Assembly: GCA_037957365.1 (NCBI GenBank)
Contig: JARHVA010000021.1
Location: forward strand, 5,172,501-5,236,500
Length of the DNA: 64,000 nt
DNA from: Torreya grandis
Taxonomy: Eukaryota > Streptophyta > Pinopsida > Cupressales > Taxaceae
Direction of reading: 5' to 3'
Position numbers and translations under genes: made by a program. This document shows positions 36,992-51,130 of the stretch, piece after piece. Numbering within the stretch: the stretch's first letter is position 1; every line of letters starts with the position of its first letter. The notes under the pieces were generated by a model that worked only from the letters and a program-made list of their open reading frames with translations, was not told the DNA's origin and made no database searches.

Positions 36992-39936
36992 TGTTGGATA
37001 TTTTTCAATGATGTCATGGAGGTGTCCAAGTGAGTGGATGAAGTGTCTTGATAGTCTATGTGTCAATGATAAAGTGTGCAAAGTACTTGTCCTAGTATGC
37101 TTAAATGTGGCTTGGTTGATCTTCAGTTTTGGAATGGTTAGAGATGTTTAGCAATGAGTATGGTGATTTTAGGATGTGTAAGGGGTCCTATCAGAGGTCA
37201 ATGATGATTGGAGTGCTTATGTGCATGAGTGGAATTCATCTAGTTCTTCATTATGTTCATCTAGGCATAATTGGCTCTATGATAGATAAATCTAAGGAGG
37301 CATTTTAATGTTATTATATCTCACACATGTGAGGGTTTTAAGAGTAGATTGATAAATGGTGGGATTATCATATGTGTGGAGATCATATGGTCCAAATTTT
37401 AGATCATATGATTTAGCATGGTAAAAGATATGTGGGTACAAAGTTGGTCCCTTAGACAAAAGAAAACTAAGTTTCAACACTTGGCCAAATTTGTAAAGAA
37501 GATATAAAAGTTTGCATTTCATCGCATCGAATATCGAAGACATGAAATGAATCTGAGCTCAAATATGTTATTTGCCTAAGTATAAGAAAAATCTAAGTAA
37601 TTAGTTTGGTGATGGCATATCTCACATGTGTGAATATTTCAGGAGGAAATGGTCATATGGGTTTATTTAATATTTTTCCTAGTTTTTATGGTTCAAATTT
37701 GAGAACATGCGAGTGAGTGAGGTAAAAGATATAACTGTGCAAAGTTGGCATTCTAAGCAGATTTCAATGGTCCCCATACTTAGTCATTTTTTCATGATGT
37801 TAAAAATTAGGACTAGATGGAGATCCAATGGTTCACGAGAGTTCATACATCTAGATCTATGGTGTATAGTAAGTCAAATGGGTAAAAATGTTTGATACTT
37901 AAACTGGGTAAAGACTAATATCCTTACAAAGAGATCAATAGAGCATGTTTGTTCTAAGGTGTCAGGAAGTAATGCGATGAGGATAAGTGTTTGATGTTTA
38001 GCGTTGAGCAAAAGTAAAGACCAAGATTTTCTAGAAGATCAATGGTGAACAGGTGTTTGCATTAATCAAGATGAATGGTGTGTATTTAAGTTAAGAGGTC
38101 AAAGTGATAGAGGTTTAACAAGGTAAAGGTCAAGCTCATAAGATTGATAATGCGTATGTGGTCAAGATTACAAGATTACATGAGATGAGGTCAACTGTTT
38201 GAAGTTTAACATTTGGGCAGTGGTGCACTTTGAGTTAAAATTCAAAGAAGATTAATGGTGTGTATTTAATCTAAGATGCAAGGGCATGAGATGCATTTTA
38301 AATGACCAAAGTTTAAATGTGACCATTTGAATTCAAATACTTGAATTTAATAAATGAAAGACCAATATTTGGTTTTTGGGCCATATCTTTTGATCTAGGT
38401 GGAATTTAATCATGGTGTAAAAGTGAATTTGTTTAGGACTCCAAGGTGCATCTATAAATATAGATTTGAAGATTTGAAAGTGTGTAAAGTCAAATTTATG
38501 AAGGTTCAAAGTTGATGGTGTTTTCATGTATGTTTTACAAGTAATCCAAGAAGGGTAATTAAGTTGTGCTTATTGGTACGTCAATGTTTAAAGGTGAGAT
38601 AGCAATTGGATTATGTTGTAAACTCCATGAGGACCATCTGTGTGCATTATGAAGGTTTGACCAATAATATGTAGTATGAACAAAGGGTTAGAAGTTGTCT
38701 GTGTTTTCATTATTGATGATTCTATGTACATAAAGGTGTTTGCGTTAATTGAGCATTAATAAAAGGGTATTGTGATGGATATGGGAACTTAAGAAAGACC
38801 TCTAGATCATATGGCCTGGGTCCATGTGTTGGAAAGTGTTCCTATGTTCTTAGTTTGCTCAAATAAGTGTCAAAGAGCTGAATGGGTCATCATAGGACCT
38901 AAAAGGTGACTTAGGCCTATTTGAAAGTGTGTTGTGCTGAAGTGTGACCCATGTTAGATGCCTTAAGGGTAAATGTATGTGTTTTGGCCAATAGGAAATA
39001 TTTTGATCTTGATAATCATGATAGCTATATAAATGGTGAAGCCAAATGTGTTAGTTTCTAGAGATATTTTGTGAGAGAAGATAATTTATGAGAGACTTGT
39101 GAGTAGGTGTTCTAAGTGGAGGCTTGTGTAGACTGGTGGAGTATGTGTTAAAAGTGTAATAGAGACTTGTTAGAACAAAGTGAAGAAGAGACATGTGTGA
39201 GTAAAGCATTTGTTGAAGAGTGTAGAAGATAGAGGAAAGACATAGGTCAGAGTGAGGACTATGTGTATGATCATTTGGTCATGTTACTAGTGTTGTGATA
39301 GAACTGTTGTAGGTTGATGAGCATGAGAAGTGTCAAATGATCCAAAAGGTAGTTTTTGGATGCATTATGAGTGTGTGAAGAAGTGAAGGAGGATATATTA
39401 TCAGAGGTCCATCATCAGGTGTTGAAGACATCAATTCAAAGGTATAGGTGATCATCTCATAGGAGGTCAGAAGGACTTGATCTTCCTAAGGGGAAGGTGT
39501 TCCTTATGAAATAGGTGTTTCACTAAAGGCCTTAGGTCAGAAGGACTTGACTAAGGTTGTTGGTCAGAAGGACTTAACTAAAAGGTGGTTAAAAGGACTT
39601 GATCATCTTAGGGGTAGATGCTCCTTGTGAAATTGATGTTTCACTAAATCTTGGTCAGAAGGACTTGATTAGTCTCTTGTTTGTAATCTCTTACAGGACA
39701 AGTAGTCCATGTGTTTTAGGCTTGAGAGTGGGTTTTATTCCACATGAGGGTTTCCCACAAGAATTATGTGTTACATGTTTGATCTTGTGTATGCATTCAA
39801 TGAATGATCTCTCTTGTTAATGTTGCTTGATCAAGTTGATATACGCTGATTGTTTAATAGTTTGAAACGATTGGAATTGAAACTAAAATATCTAGGCTCA
39901 CTAATTCACCCCCTCTCAATGATTATAACTCTAACA
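36992..39936 (+). repeat. 3' LTR of the gag-only Copia element (2945 bp)
   Basis: It starts TGTTGGATA, ends CTCTAACA, and is followed by TGGTC. It aligns with 30120-33075 throughout. Confidence 0.94.
39026..39034 (+). promoter_or_regulatory. LTR TATA box (gag-only Copia 3' LTR)
   Basis: TATATAAAT is aligned with 32172-32179 of the other LTR. Confidence 0.5.
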
Positions 39937-41559
39937 TGGTCATGATGGGGGAATTAACATTATTCATTCTCTATCAATCATGCATTTATTATACATTGAA
40001 TGAACATGAGCAAAACTATACAATCAAAGTTGTGGTCCTGATGGGGGCATAAACATTGTTCATTCCATGTCAATTATGCAATTTTTTTACATGGAGTGAA
40101 CTTGATTGAACTAAAGTGAAACTATACAATTGATTCTATAATCCATACACATTGGTTGATTTAATTTCACTTTTAGTGAACCCATAATTTGATTCCTTCT
40201 TTTTTTATGCGTATTTATTTATGTTAGTACATTGCATACTTCTTATGAAATTTATGAGGGTTAGGACATGTTGTCTTCCCAACTTCCCAAGGGCCTACAT
40301 AGTTATACAAATTTAGGGCACAATCACCCCAACTCTCTATGAACTTTAGAAAAGAAGAAAAAAATCTCCAATTCTTCAAGAATGAAGCATCATCTCCAAA
40401 AAATTACAAGGGTAACATGATTTTAACCAACACAAATTTTTTTACTATTGAGTGACTTGTAATCAAAGAGAATGCGTGTTTTACACACTTAGGTACATCA
40501 TTTTCTTTAACTCTAGTAATTCCATTCATAGAATAAAAGGGGAAATTTATGGATACTAAATGCTCATATTAATTAATTGAAAATGAAAATATTAACACAC
40601 AGTTACCATGGATGACTTGCACACAAAAAATTGATCCTTCCATTTTGATATTACATGTTTATTAGAACCTCAATGTATGTTTCAAACCAACATTCTATCT
40701 TGTATATACATGCCCAAATGCTCAATTAAATCTTCCATCATGAATAATTTTATGTGGTATTTTGGGATGGACATAACAAGAATAGACAAGGGTAACCATA
40801 TATTTTTAATCACAACCAAGAAAAGGGAGAGGCTGGAAGAATGATACATGTGTACTGGAAAAACAAACCATATGAAACCAAATAAAAAGAAGGAAACTAT
40901 AAACACATAAATCATGGGAGAAATTAGAGAAGGAATTCAAAAACATAATATAACCCAAAAAATGGCAAAGAAGGAAGAAGGTCATTTCAAAATTAAAGCA
41001 AGAACATGAAAATAACATGAGAAAACTAGAAGAAGCTAAAGATAAAGGAAGACTCAAGTGGGTAATAAAGAGAGAACAAGGATGTATAATAAAAATGATT
41101 CCAAAAATTCACTCATGAAATAAAAGGAGAAAGAAATCCTAATATAAATAATCAAAGGAAAAAAATTAATAAAGGAAAACACATGAAAGGAATCTATGTA
41201 TGGTAAAATAGAGATAGCTCAGGTGTAAACATATTAGGATAGCATATAAAGATAAAAAATAATATTGGGTGAATCATCATCATACTATATATAAGTAGAA
41301 GCAAGTGTAAGATTAGGATGTTTAGGTTTCTACAAGTCTCATAAAGATAAATTATCATCATTACCATTATTATCGTGATCACTATAATTATAATAATTAT
41401 TGGAAACAGAAATATTATTTGCTTTACCTCCTTGTAAAGTAGCATGTTTTCTTATGTGAATATAACCTTAGAAAATTAGATCATTTGTATTTATTTTTCT
41501 TGTATAATTGCAATTGGTTGCAATAAAATTACCTTCATAGGTGGAATATTAAATAATTA
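39937..41559. other. Unassigned flank with a degenerate 95-bp duplication
   Basis: From 39938 to about 40137 two diverged copies follow each other. Each starts GTC(A/C)TGATGGGGG, continues with ATTCATT-type words, and ends with an AACTATACAAT word. Beyond 40200 the plus strand is A-rich. On the minus strand this gives long leucine/phenylalanine/isoleucine-rich open stretches (for example 40806-41445) that I attribute to composition. An N/D/Y-rich stretch near 41340-41400 (minus strand) may be linker of the Tat-like remnant that follows. Confidence 0.5.
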
Positions 41560-43200
41560 GAACTTTAGGCTCACTCTTTTGAGATTTTATGATTGGTTGT
41601 TGTTTTGATAACTCCTTAGGTAAATTCCAATGTTAAATTTTTATTGGAGTATCATAAGTAGTGCCTTGAATAGTAAATGAGTGATTACTATGAATAGATT
41701 TTAAATATTGTTGTAATGTTGTAAAAATTGCTTTAATATGATTAAGTATAGTCTTCCAAAAAAAACATCATATATGTCATTAGCTAGAGGTACATGAAAC
41801 CACATTAATATGGTCTCAGGATCTAGTGTGACAGGTAATGCAATGCCTCCAAATTGTTTCCTAGCGATCCCATCATGTCCTTTAATAATCATGGTAGTAT
41901 TGACAAAATCCCTTTGACAATATCCAAGACCGTAACAAATTTTGTCATGTACACATTTATACATGAAACATTATCAATCATAATTATATTTTTTGCCTTA
42001 AATAGGTATTTATGAAAGTTTGAATGAATAATGGTTCATTATTAGAGTCATCTTTGATAATTTAATGACCATAAAATATAATTTAAGGAGGTTATTTACG
42101 TATTGTATTGACCACTCATATTAATCCATCAAGTGGATGAACTTTATAATCTTGTGATGATTGTTTTTGAGTTATCATATGAACATTGCCTTGATATTTA
42201 GACTGAGTAGCATGATTTAGAAGAGGATTTGTAAATATCCTCGAATGTTGATTTAGTTGAGACACTAATTCATTTAAATTACTATTGAGACCCTCTACTA
42301 AAATTTGATTACTTTCAATGAAATTTTGGGTCTTATGTTTCTGAGTAATGTATCTATTTGAAGAATGTACAAATATTCTATATTAATCATAATATGCACT
42401 AGTGTCAGTTCTTAGGCAAGGTCCTTGATGTATCCATCTCTCTAACAGGAGGTAATGTAAACATATCACAATCAAGTAATTGTTTAAGTATATTTTAGGG
42501 ATCTCACTAAATCTTGTAAATTATCTTTGTTCTCTTTGTTGTAATAATTACCTCTTGTTGGATGGTTGGTCTAACACATTCACTACATTCTTGGCCTCAT
42601 TTTTAGGCTCAAAATTATTATCATTACTCTTAGTATTGAAGTTTGATTTACCCTATAATTTGGCTCTACTAGAGGTAGGGGAATTATTTATGTATTCAAA
42701 TTTGTAGGCATTTAATAGATTGATCTCATAATTTCTAACTACATGATAAATATCATCGAAAGATGGATAAATATTGAAGACAAATTTATCTTTAATGGAC
42801 GAAAAAACTTTAAGAAAATATACTTGATAATTCACTTTAGGTAATTGGTGAGCCATTTTTCTAGCCATTGTATTAAATCTAAGCACATACTCAGTAACAT
42901 TCTCATTAGGTCCTTGTTTAAATTGAGAAATCTATGACAATTTAACCTTTATGTTAATGTTGATAAAAAAATGGGCTAAGAAATCATCAAATAAAGTAGT
43001 GAAAGAATGTACATATCCACGTGGCAAGGCATAAAACTAATTAGGAGCATAATCCTTAAGGATTTTAGGAAATAACATAATCAACAATTTATCATTATGC
43101 ACAATATCTAGACAAGAAGCATATACATATTTAACGTGATGAGAAGGTCTTCTTTACCATTAAATAAGTCAAACATTGGAGCTAAAAATCTTATTGGGAA
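41560..43200 (-). pseudogene. Second Tat/Ogre-like gag and protease remnant, minus strand
   Basis: Read on the minus strand, gag starts near 43190 with APMFDLFNGKEDL. It continues with YALPRGYVHSF-type and LSQISQFKQGPNENV blocks, then YVLRFNTMARKMAHQL near 42890. A histidine knuckle similar to the other Tat-like copy survives in damaged form near 42370-42400 (YRIFVHSSNRYIT followed by KHKTQNF). The protease C-terminal part is open at 41701-41964, with MIIKGHDGIARK, IALPVTLDPETI and DVFFGRLYL. It is followed by an FNIGIYLRSYQNN block. As in the plus-strand copy, no RT follows. Frames shift several times. Confidence 0.72.
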
Positions 43201-44163
43201 AGGGTAGGAAATTGTAGACACATAATTTTGGTATAGGCATATTATTTTCTATATTATATATGTGTTTATGTGTATATGGATCATATATTCATATCATGGT
43301 CTTATTGGTGCATTTTAGTTTGTTTCATGCCCCATTAAATCTTTCCTTTCCTTGCGTCACCCTTGCACCTTTACTTTTGGTTCATCTAGGTTCAATAGTA
43401 ATATGATTATTTAATCTAAAACACTTGAACACCTTATGGTCAATTATTTTTTTACCTCATGATGCTCCTACAATTCTTAAATATTTGTTTTTAGGGTTTT
43501 TGGTCACCTTAACTAGTATTGAACTAGTTTTATATAGGTTTGACCACTAACGAACTAGTCCTATAATGATCACGTCAATTGTGGGTCCTTTGACCCATTT
43601 CCTCAATTTTTACATGCTTTATTATATACACAAGCACATTATTGCATTGAAGAAAAAAAGAGAGGATATCACACCTAGATATCGAATCTAAGGATCTACT
43701 CATGAATTGGGTTTTATTGTATTGTTATCTATTGAAATGTTATACTGACATACTTGTAGTAAAAGGAGGATTAGCAAAAAAGCATATATAATCAAATATT
43801 TATTTGAATCTCGTACATGGGGATAAGGGTTGGGATATTCATATTACACACTAAATTTCTTATTGGATTGCGTGGTTCCTTATTTTCAAAAAAATTTAAG
43901 AATAAGGGACATCCTCAACTAGGCCCCTATTATTGAATAAAGTTGATAGGCATATAGCTAAGGTAGGCCCCTCAAAATAAACAACATATTTTAAGGTCTA
44001 AAAAAGTGCAATCTTCCCTAAGGCAAAGTCATATATTTATAATATATTCATTAAGATAACATATGTGATCATAATTAAGGGTTAAAGTCAATAATGAGAA
44101 GGGGAGAATACTCAAAGGATGTAAATATCTCTGTACAAATAGAACCAAAATCATGAGCACTTT
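43201..44163. other. Unassigned, probable leader or LTR side of the Tat-like remnant
   Basis: It lies upstream of the minus-strand gag start. It begins with a TGTAGACACATAATTTTGG phrase near 43213 that could be an LTR end. I could not find a second copy in the window. No gene is visible. Confidence 0.4.
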
Positions 44164-45756
44164 TGTTACATCCCAATTCCTCGCTAAGCCAAATTTTTGA
44201 TTATCCGTGGATATTTATAATTGACAAATTTGGATTTGGATATTTTTAACTAAGTTGTGAGATATATGCTATTATGGGACAGTAGGATATTCCTTAGGTG
44301 ACACAATCACATTGTTATGAGTTACTTGTAGTGTAAATGTTCACATTATGAACATGTTAGTTTCTATTTTAGATATATTTTATGATGTAAGTTTGTCATG
44401 TTGTTATGGTTTAACTATCTGCTTGTTGTGAGGTTGACACTCTCCCCCATAGCGTAATGGAGGGAGAGCATCATTAGAAAGGGTGATGTAGATGGAGATG
44501 TGGAAGGATGATAGAGAAACTTGGATAGAACCTTGCACACACCATAATAACCAACACATGTTAGATGCATAATGAATGGTTAGCATAGTGTGTTTAATGC
44601 TGCTACATTTAGAATTGTTTGCACATGGTTAGTTTATCTTAATGGTTATTTAGGACTCATTTTGTGTGATTGCATGCTAGTCATAATTATAACTATTAAT
44701 GTTTTGTAATTTGGGTAATTAGAATAAATTTGAATTTATTGATTAATAGATTTATCAGTAAGTCATATTATTGTTGTTAATTAGTGAACATATTCTAAAA
44801 GGAGGGGAAAAAAGGAAAAAGAAAAGAAATTCTCAAAATAAGCAACAAGTAAAAAAAAAAAAGTTTTAAAAAAGGAAAAAAAGGGAATAGATAAAGAATA
44901 AAAAGAAATAACAAAAAAATAATTAAATAGAAAATAATTAATAAAATAATAAAGAAAAAAAAACTAAAAAGAAAAGCACCATATCTTTTAAAAGAGAAGT
45001 GTGGCGCAATAAAGGAAGGAGGAACTTATTTTGAGAAAAAAACACAACAGGGAATGAAAAAGAGGAAAAGGAGGAGTTTTGGCCAAGATTAAATCTTTCA
45101 GACACCCTAGATAGGTAGGTATTGCCCTTTAAATTCTATATATATGGCAATTTATAATTTCTCCAAACTGAGTTTTAAATGCAACAATCTAAATTAAAAT
45201 AATATCCCCATCATGTATAAATTATTTTATGATCGAAATGATATATTTAGTAAAATATAATTTCCTTTATATGAATTCCCTTAACTCTAAATGTACATAT
45301 CATATTTTAGTATATACCAATCAGGATCGTAATATATCCTATTTTAATATATACTAAATCTATTCATATCATATGAGATGTCATGGTATATAATTTTCAA
45401 GTCATATTTAATGCAAGTCAATCTGAGTGTTACATTTATCAAATAACTACTTCAGACTTCATTAACATCTTGATTCTCATGTTCTCAAATTCTTGTATTT
45501 ATTAGAGCATTACATTTATCAAACAATTATTAGGTCAAGAAGGGCATCTACAATATAGTCTTTATTGCAATATGTTCTAATAGTGATTTATATCTACAAT
45601 TTCTTGAATATGGTCCTATAGTGATTTCTATCTACAAGTTCCTAAATATGGTCTGAAAATGATTTATATTAGCAAGTTCCCAAATATAGTCAAATACTCT
45701 ATATTACCTTGAGAACCTAGAGTGATTTATGCAAACTAGTGTAATATGGTAATTAA
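44164..45756 (+). mobile_element. Left part of a probable split solo LTR
   Basis: It starts TGTTACATCCC, and the right part ends GGGATTGTTACA at 61433, so the two ends are near-inverted as LTR termini are. The flanking bases ACTTT (44159-44163) and AGTTT (61434-61438) differ by one base, as an old target-site duplication might. Removing the nested element leaves about 4.3 kb with no coding domain, no primer-binding site and no polypurine tract on either side, which fits a solo LTR. A TATATATATGG box lies at 45137-45147. The total length is long for an LTR, so the call is tentative. Confidence 0.4.
44799..44990. repeat. Purine-rich low-complexity tract
   Basis: This is almost pure A and G (GGGGAAAAAAGG, AAAAGAAAAG) with short breaks. 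It lies inside the left part of the proposed solo LTR. Confidence 0.8.
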
Positions 45757-48737
45757 TGTCACCAAATATTACACCTTAGAAGAGGGCATTCAAGCCTCTT
45801 ATAAATTTGGGAAACATGGGAATGCTTCCAAGTATGTGGGTGTACCTATGGTGGAAGTAAGCCTTTAGATTTAAAGAGCTAACTCCCTGAATGTATCTTG
45901 AAATGCTTATCACTTATTAACTAGTGGCTTGTGGGGAAAAGAGTTAGAAATTGCATGAAATGAAACTATTTTAAGGGTGTGATACACCAAGATGATTACC
46001 ACATGACCATCATACTCCTATCATAATGAAACAAGGCATACAAACTAGCTTTTAAGTTCTAGAAGGTTCTAACATCAATGTTTCAATATAGAGGCAAGAT
46101 GCATGAAAAAACAAAAGGTAAATGAACCAGAGGGAAGATTTCACACTTTAAGAACAATTGCACAGTTGAAAAGAGCCTAACACACTTGACTACACTTTAT
46201 ATGACTTGTTAAAATAAGAACTCTTGCATAAACATGAAAGGATAAGGGAAGAAATGATAGACAATTATCACTAAATCCACCATACATCACTTTAGATAAT
46301 TGTTCATGAACTAAAAAATAGACTTCTATTGATTGTTCAAAATCAAAATAAAATATCATTCTAGTAGGTCTTGCTATAAATGGTGTGGTATTAGTTTACA
46401 ATAGCCAAAATGACTGGTACTTATAGAATTTGAGAGAGAAGTGAGAAGAAAGAAGTCCAAGAGTCATAAAAACATGTGTCATGCTAAGAAAAAGAGTTAC
46501 ACATGCAGGAGAATGAAGTGTGAGATGGACCATGTAAGGTCTGATAAGATAAATGTCCCTCCAAGGCATGAAACTCATGAAATGTGGCAAAGAACTCCTT
46601 TTGCTTTCTTAGCAAATTATCTTCATCATTTGGCCCTTTTGGAATGCCCCACCACTGAAAGGGGACATATATCATGATTTCACTGAGAGGGAGGCATCCA
46701 TTATATTCCTAATGAGGTCATTTATATAGACAAGTATAAAGAGATCCTTATAATTCTAGGATTGATGCTCATCATGAACCCTCCATGATTGTGTTGAACC
46801 TGTTACATGTGCTTTCCTGGGACTATAGGGTTTATGAGGTGGTCTTGAATGATATTTAATGGTGGTATACAAATTTGAAGTATTTTATTTGGTAACCAAA
46901 ATCATATTTTGATATCATGTTTATATATTTACATGCTTCAGTCCATAAAATATTTTAATTTGACTTGTCTGTTTATGTGGTATCTCCCTACCATATTGTT
47001 TATTTAACTTTAAAATATGATCATTGTCATTTCAGACATGTGTCTTCATCTTGTGTCCCCTAGAGACTTGATCAAATTTACTTTGTTGATATCCATTTGC
47101 ATGGTTGAATGCACACTGTCAATCCTTGATTTGGATGTTCAAACATGCACCATTTATCTGCTAAACATATGATCAAATGCAGGTCATTAATCTGCTACCA
47201 ATTCAACATGGTTATGACACATGTCACCATCACATTCAATATCAAGATCCTTTGACATATTGACTTTGTACTAACTATTAGATCTCCATCTGCATGATTA
47301 AATATTCACCATTGATCTTTTGTGACTTATTAACCCCAGTCTTCAACATGGATCATCAATCAAAATTTATACGTAAGAATACACATCATTGATCTTGATC
47401 CAAGGGTATTTTAATTATTGACTTTAGGTGGTCACCTGTATGTTGTTGATATTTGATCTAGGATTTTGAGATTGTGACACTTGGCAACACTACATTCAAT
47501 TCATACTTAAGCCTTATGAAAGTCTATAACTTGATGTAATTGTGAACTCAATTATAGAACGTAGTTACATAATCCATCTTGTGTCACTTATATGGGTTTA
47601 GATTGATTTTTCATGCTTATGAGAAGGTATACAAACTCTTTGAATACTTCATTACCTTTTATTGACATTTTCAAACTCAAGACACCATGTCTGCATTTGG
47701 AAACAAGTAGAAAGCTAACTGTGTTTCCATATGACTATGTGTTTAAATCAAAGTATGAAATTTTAAGACCAAGCATGAATAAGTTGATTGATATGACATG
47801 AAATACATTGAGAACATCATATCACATCCACATGAAACCCTTACATAGAACCAAACCTTTTACAAGTAGTAAAACTGACTACAACCTCACATGGTGACAC
47901 CTTCTTACAAACTGAACCAATTAGCTCATTAAATCATCTTCAAACATGAAACTAAGCATGGGAATAATTATAGGAGAGAGTCAACATCATTTTGAAGCAA
48001 ATTCAGTAGCTAAATTATACAGACTAGCTCAAATAAGAGTTAAACCTACATAGTATGGGAAATAGTAAGCACAAATGAATAGTTAAGTTATTAAAGATGG
48101 TTCATAAAGAATAGGAAACCATTATATGTACTCTAGGCATAAAATTCAAGCTTATCAAGTACTATCACCCCCCAAAGGCAGTTAACCTGGAAGTCTCTGT
48201 ACTGGCTATACCAACCAAAAACTTGTTGACCAATTTCATGTGTATGGTGGAGCAATGTATGAGTAGAATGGTTTTAGCTCAAATTTGGCACTTACAAAGC
48301 ATATCAAGTGTGTAAATGAGTTTAAGGAAGTTGAAGAGCCATCCCATAATATTTTCCCATGTGCCACACTCCTCTATAGGTTGTACAAGTGCCAAAACTC
48401 CTTTTTAGTTAGTTTCTTAATTTTCAGTTAGGGAACCTACAAGTTTTAAATAAGACTGACATCCCTGATAGGGAATTTAACATATTGGATGTTGAGGAGG
48501 AGTTAAGAACACATGGACACAACTCAAAATTGTACCACTTACATTTAATGCTTATTTATGACCCCTGAATGACACAAAATGATATAGGGATAAAACTAGA
48601 CCATGATCAAGGCTAAAAACATATGAAATGACATAAAATAAACTATGAAACACCCTATAACATAATAATATACCCCTATATTAAGTTTTTGACTATAGGG
48701 GTTGACCTATTTCGACTTGTGGTCAAAATGGTCAACA
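45757..48737 (-). repeat. Left LTR of the non-autonomous element (2981 bp)
   Basis: It starts TGTCACC and ends GGTCAACA, an approximate inverted pair. It aligns with 51131-53864 and then with 58501-58717. Confidence 0.85.
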
Positions 48738-48849
48738 TTCTTAGTGATTTACTAAGGGTGGTATACTTGCTATGCCATGACTAATTGCCTAATCCTATCC
48801 ATTGGGCCATGGAGTCACCTATACACCATGTTTGACACACAAATTTATT

Positions 48850-50930
48850 TTAATAACATACCAAATAACAAAATACTAATAAAGAACAAAACACAAGACA
48901 AAAAACTAAATAAAAACACACTTGTGCTTCATGAGCACTTATGGAACACACATACAAAAAAATAACTAACTCAAAAACTAACCTGAAATGAACACTTTCT
49001 CTAGGATCAAAGGGGAAGTTTAAAACCACTCTTATTTCATGACATGAAGGATTGAATGAGTCATGTACCCTTTTGAACCTTGGTATTGATGCCTCCATCT
49101 TCTTCATGGTGTTTGCCAACTTCATTAGCATGATGTTCAATGAAAAAAAACTAGCTACAACTAGGTTAGCTATGAAAATAAATTCCTCTTGCATCCAAAA
49201 AACCTCAAATTTCTCATATGGATCCTTAAATACAACATCCAATGGTGGTTAAACAAGATATACACTCTTTATTTCCATGGTGCTCTCAATAAGATTAGGT
49301 TTATTCTTAGCTGCAAGTTCTTCAAGCTCATTAAGGAGCTCTGCATAGTCCACCCAATTTTGGTCATTGTCCTCCATGGGAAACTATTTCTACACTTTGT
49401 CATGTACTTGATCTTCAACTTTTCAAAGATCTTTAAGCTCTTGAAAGAGTTTTATTTATAGCTACCGATCATATTTACTCTCCTTGTCATCTAGAACCAC
49501 TCCCTCTTCAACCTTTTCTTCTTGATTTATGAGATCATCAAGCTGATGTTCTTTGTGCTTCAATGCATCTAAAGGTGGTTCAAAATTAGGCTGAGGTATT
49601 GAGTCATATTTAAGAATAATAAATTCCACCTTGGTCTCAAAAGTTTATTCTAGGATTGCAATCTCTTGAGAAGTGACTTGATCTTCACTTTCATCTTTGA
49701 TATCACACTCCACTTCATTCTTGAAATGGTCATCCACAACTTCATGATCAAATATGGAGTCTTCTTCAAACACCTCTCTCTTTAAGTCTTGACCACATTT
49801 CTCATGGATAACTATAAGGGAATATTTAATATGTTTTTATTCATTCAAGAAAGTAGAGTTGTATTTGTGTTCACCAAGGGGAGTCCCTACGGTGATTTTT
49901 TTCTCATAGTCACTCATGACATCTTCTTGGGTAGCTATGACTTAAGCTCTTTCCTCTTCACTTGCTTCCCTCAATATAGGCTATTTTTAAGAAGGGGTGA
50001 GGTTGAAGGTTGGTGGATAGGCTCATAGGTTTGAGGTGAAGGATGAGATGTGATGGGGGGATGATGAGTTGAAGGTGGAGAGTGAGATGAAGTGGAAGGC
50101 TTATGAATGGATTTAGGAAAGAGGACTACACTGGTAAGATCATGGGGAAGTGACACTTTATATGATTAGAAGGGACACCACCTACATGAGCAGGAGTTTC
50201 ACCTTGCCAATAGCCTCCTTGAGGATCTTCAACAAAAACATGCTCATTTTTAGGTTCTTTGCCTCCCACATCCTTAGCCTATCTATTGAGCATTGAAGGC
50301 ACTTCTTTGTCAAGTCCATTTATTCTTTGATTTCCCATTGAGTTCCTTCTAGATATTCAAAAATCCCCAATATCTACATACAACTTTGGGTAACACCTCT
50401 TAACCATTCCATGAGATGATCAGGGAGCACATCATACTCACCATCCCATGTTCTCATATCATCTTCATTAACTAGTAACTGTGGTATGGATGCCAAAAAA
50501 TACTTGATATAAGATGGAAATAATGAATGAGGGAGAAGGTAATGATGGGGATTGAGGCCAACTCTATGTTGTTGGATTTGAATCTCTAAGAATTAATGCT
50601 TTGTATTTTAGTATCTTTGTGTAGAATCAATGGGATTATCTAATTCCTCATGACAAGACTCACAAGGATCCTCTTGAGGTTGATAGATATCATGGTATGG
50701 TTGGTAGGACTCATATTGGGGCTGATAAGAAGGAATTTTTTGATAGGTCTCTTGATAACCTTCCTCATAGGGCTGTCTAACAACATGATGTCTATATGGA
50801 GGACCATAGGGCTGCCATGGATCATATGATTGGTAGGCATTGTGATAGGACTGTTGAGGAATATAATGTGATTCATAGCAAGGATGATAGGGAGGTTCAT
50901 GATAGAAGTATTTCCATAGCTATTCATGTC
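48850..50930 (-). pseudogene. Accessory or gag-like coding remains with a Y/Q/P/H-rich domain
   Basis: On the minus strand a frame from about 50925 to 50600 is unusually rich in Tyr, Gln, Pro and His, with phrases such as YDPWQPYGPPYRHH and SYQPQYESYQPYHDIYQPQE. It continues through stops (mostly TAG or TAA) with DDMRTWDGEYDVLPDHLMEW near 50420-50480. A Ser/His/Pro-rich part (49971-50156, HKPSTSSHSPPSTHHPP) follows. An acidic part (near 49690-49740, VECDIKDESEDQV) and a last open piece (48850-49242, VFKDPYEKFEVFWMQEEF) complete it. I do not recognise the protein. Its place after the right LTR suggests a gag or gag-side accessory protein. At least one frame change separates the N- and C-terminal parts. 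Confidence 0.5.
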
Positions 50931-51130
50931 AAACTCATATGTTAAATGAGATGAAAAAACTAATGAAAATATTCAATGAGATATACCTAGGATGCTTACA
51001 ACCAAAATTTATCATTTAGAGTCACCATTAGTGCTAGCTTGCTTGCTTCCAAAAGCAGATTAGAGGAAAGACACACCAACATTATTTCTACTCTCTTGGA
51101 CCTTAGTCCCATCAGGCATGCCAAAACTAT

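Larger units (their letters stand above)
30120..39936 (+). mobile_element. Gag-only Copia-type element with 2.95-kb LTRs, plus strand
   Basis: The 9.8-kb element has exact TGGTC duplications at 30115-30119 and 39937-39941. The LTRs are 2.95 kb each and differ by roughly 10% by eye. A primer-binding site for initiator-Met tRNA follows the left LTR, and a polypurine tract (AAAGGGGGATAT) precedes the right LTR. The 3.9-kb interior has one gag-like frame of 875 codons followed by about 1.2 kb without a recognisable gene. I find no protease, integrase, RT or RNase H. The gag resembles the UBN2 type of Copia elements. The structure therefore fits a non-autonomous element that kept gag and lost pol, sometimes called a TR-GAG type. 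It would have depended on pol from another element. It is now inactive. Confidence 0.9.

Noticed and set aside
40806..41445. Minus-strand hydrophobic open frames resembling membrane proteins
   Set aside because: The plus strand is A-rich here, which by itself gives Phe, Leu and Ile codons on the other strand. No conserved motif.
45752..45756. ATTAA as target duplication of the non-autonomous element
   Set aside because: The nearest match beyond the right LTR is ATAAA, one mismatch in AT-rich DNA, which is not informative.
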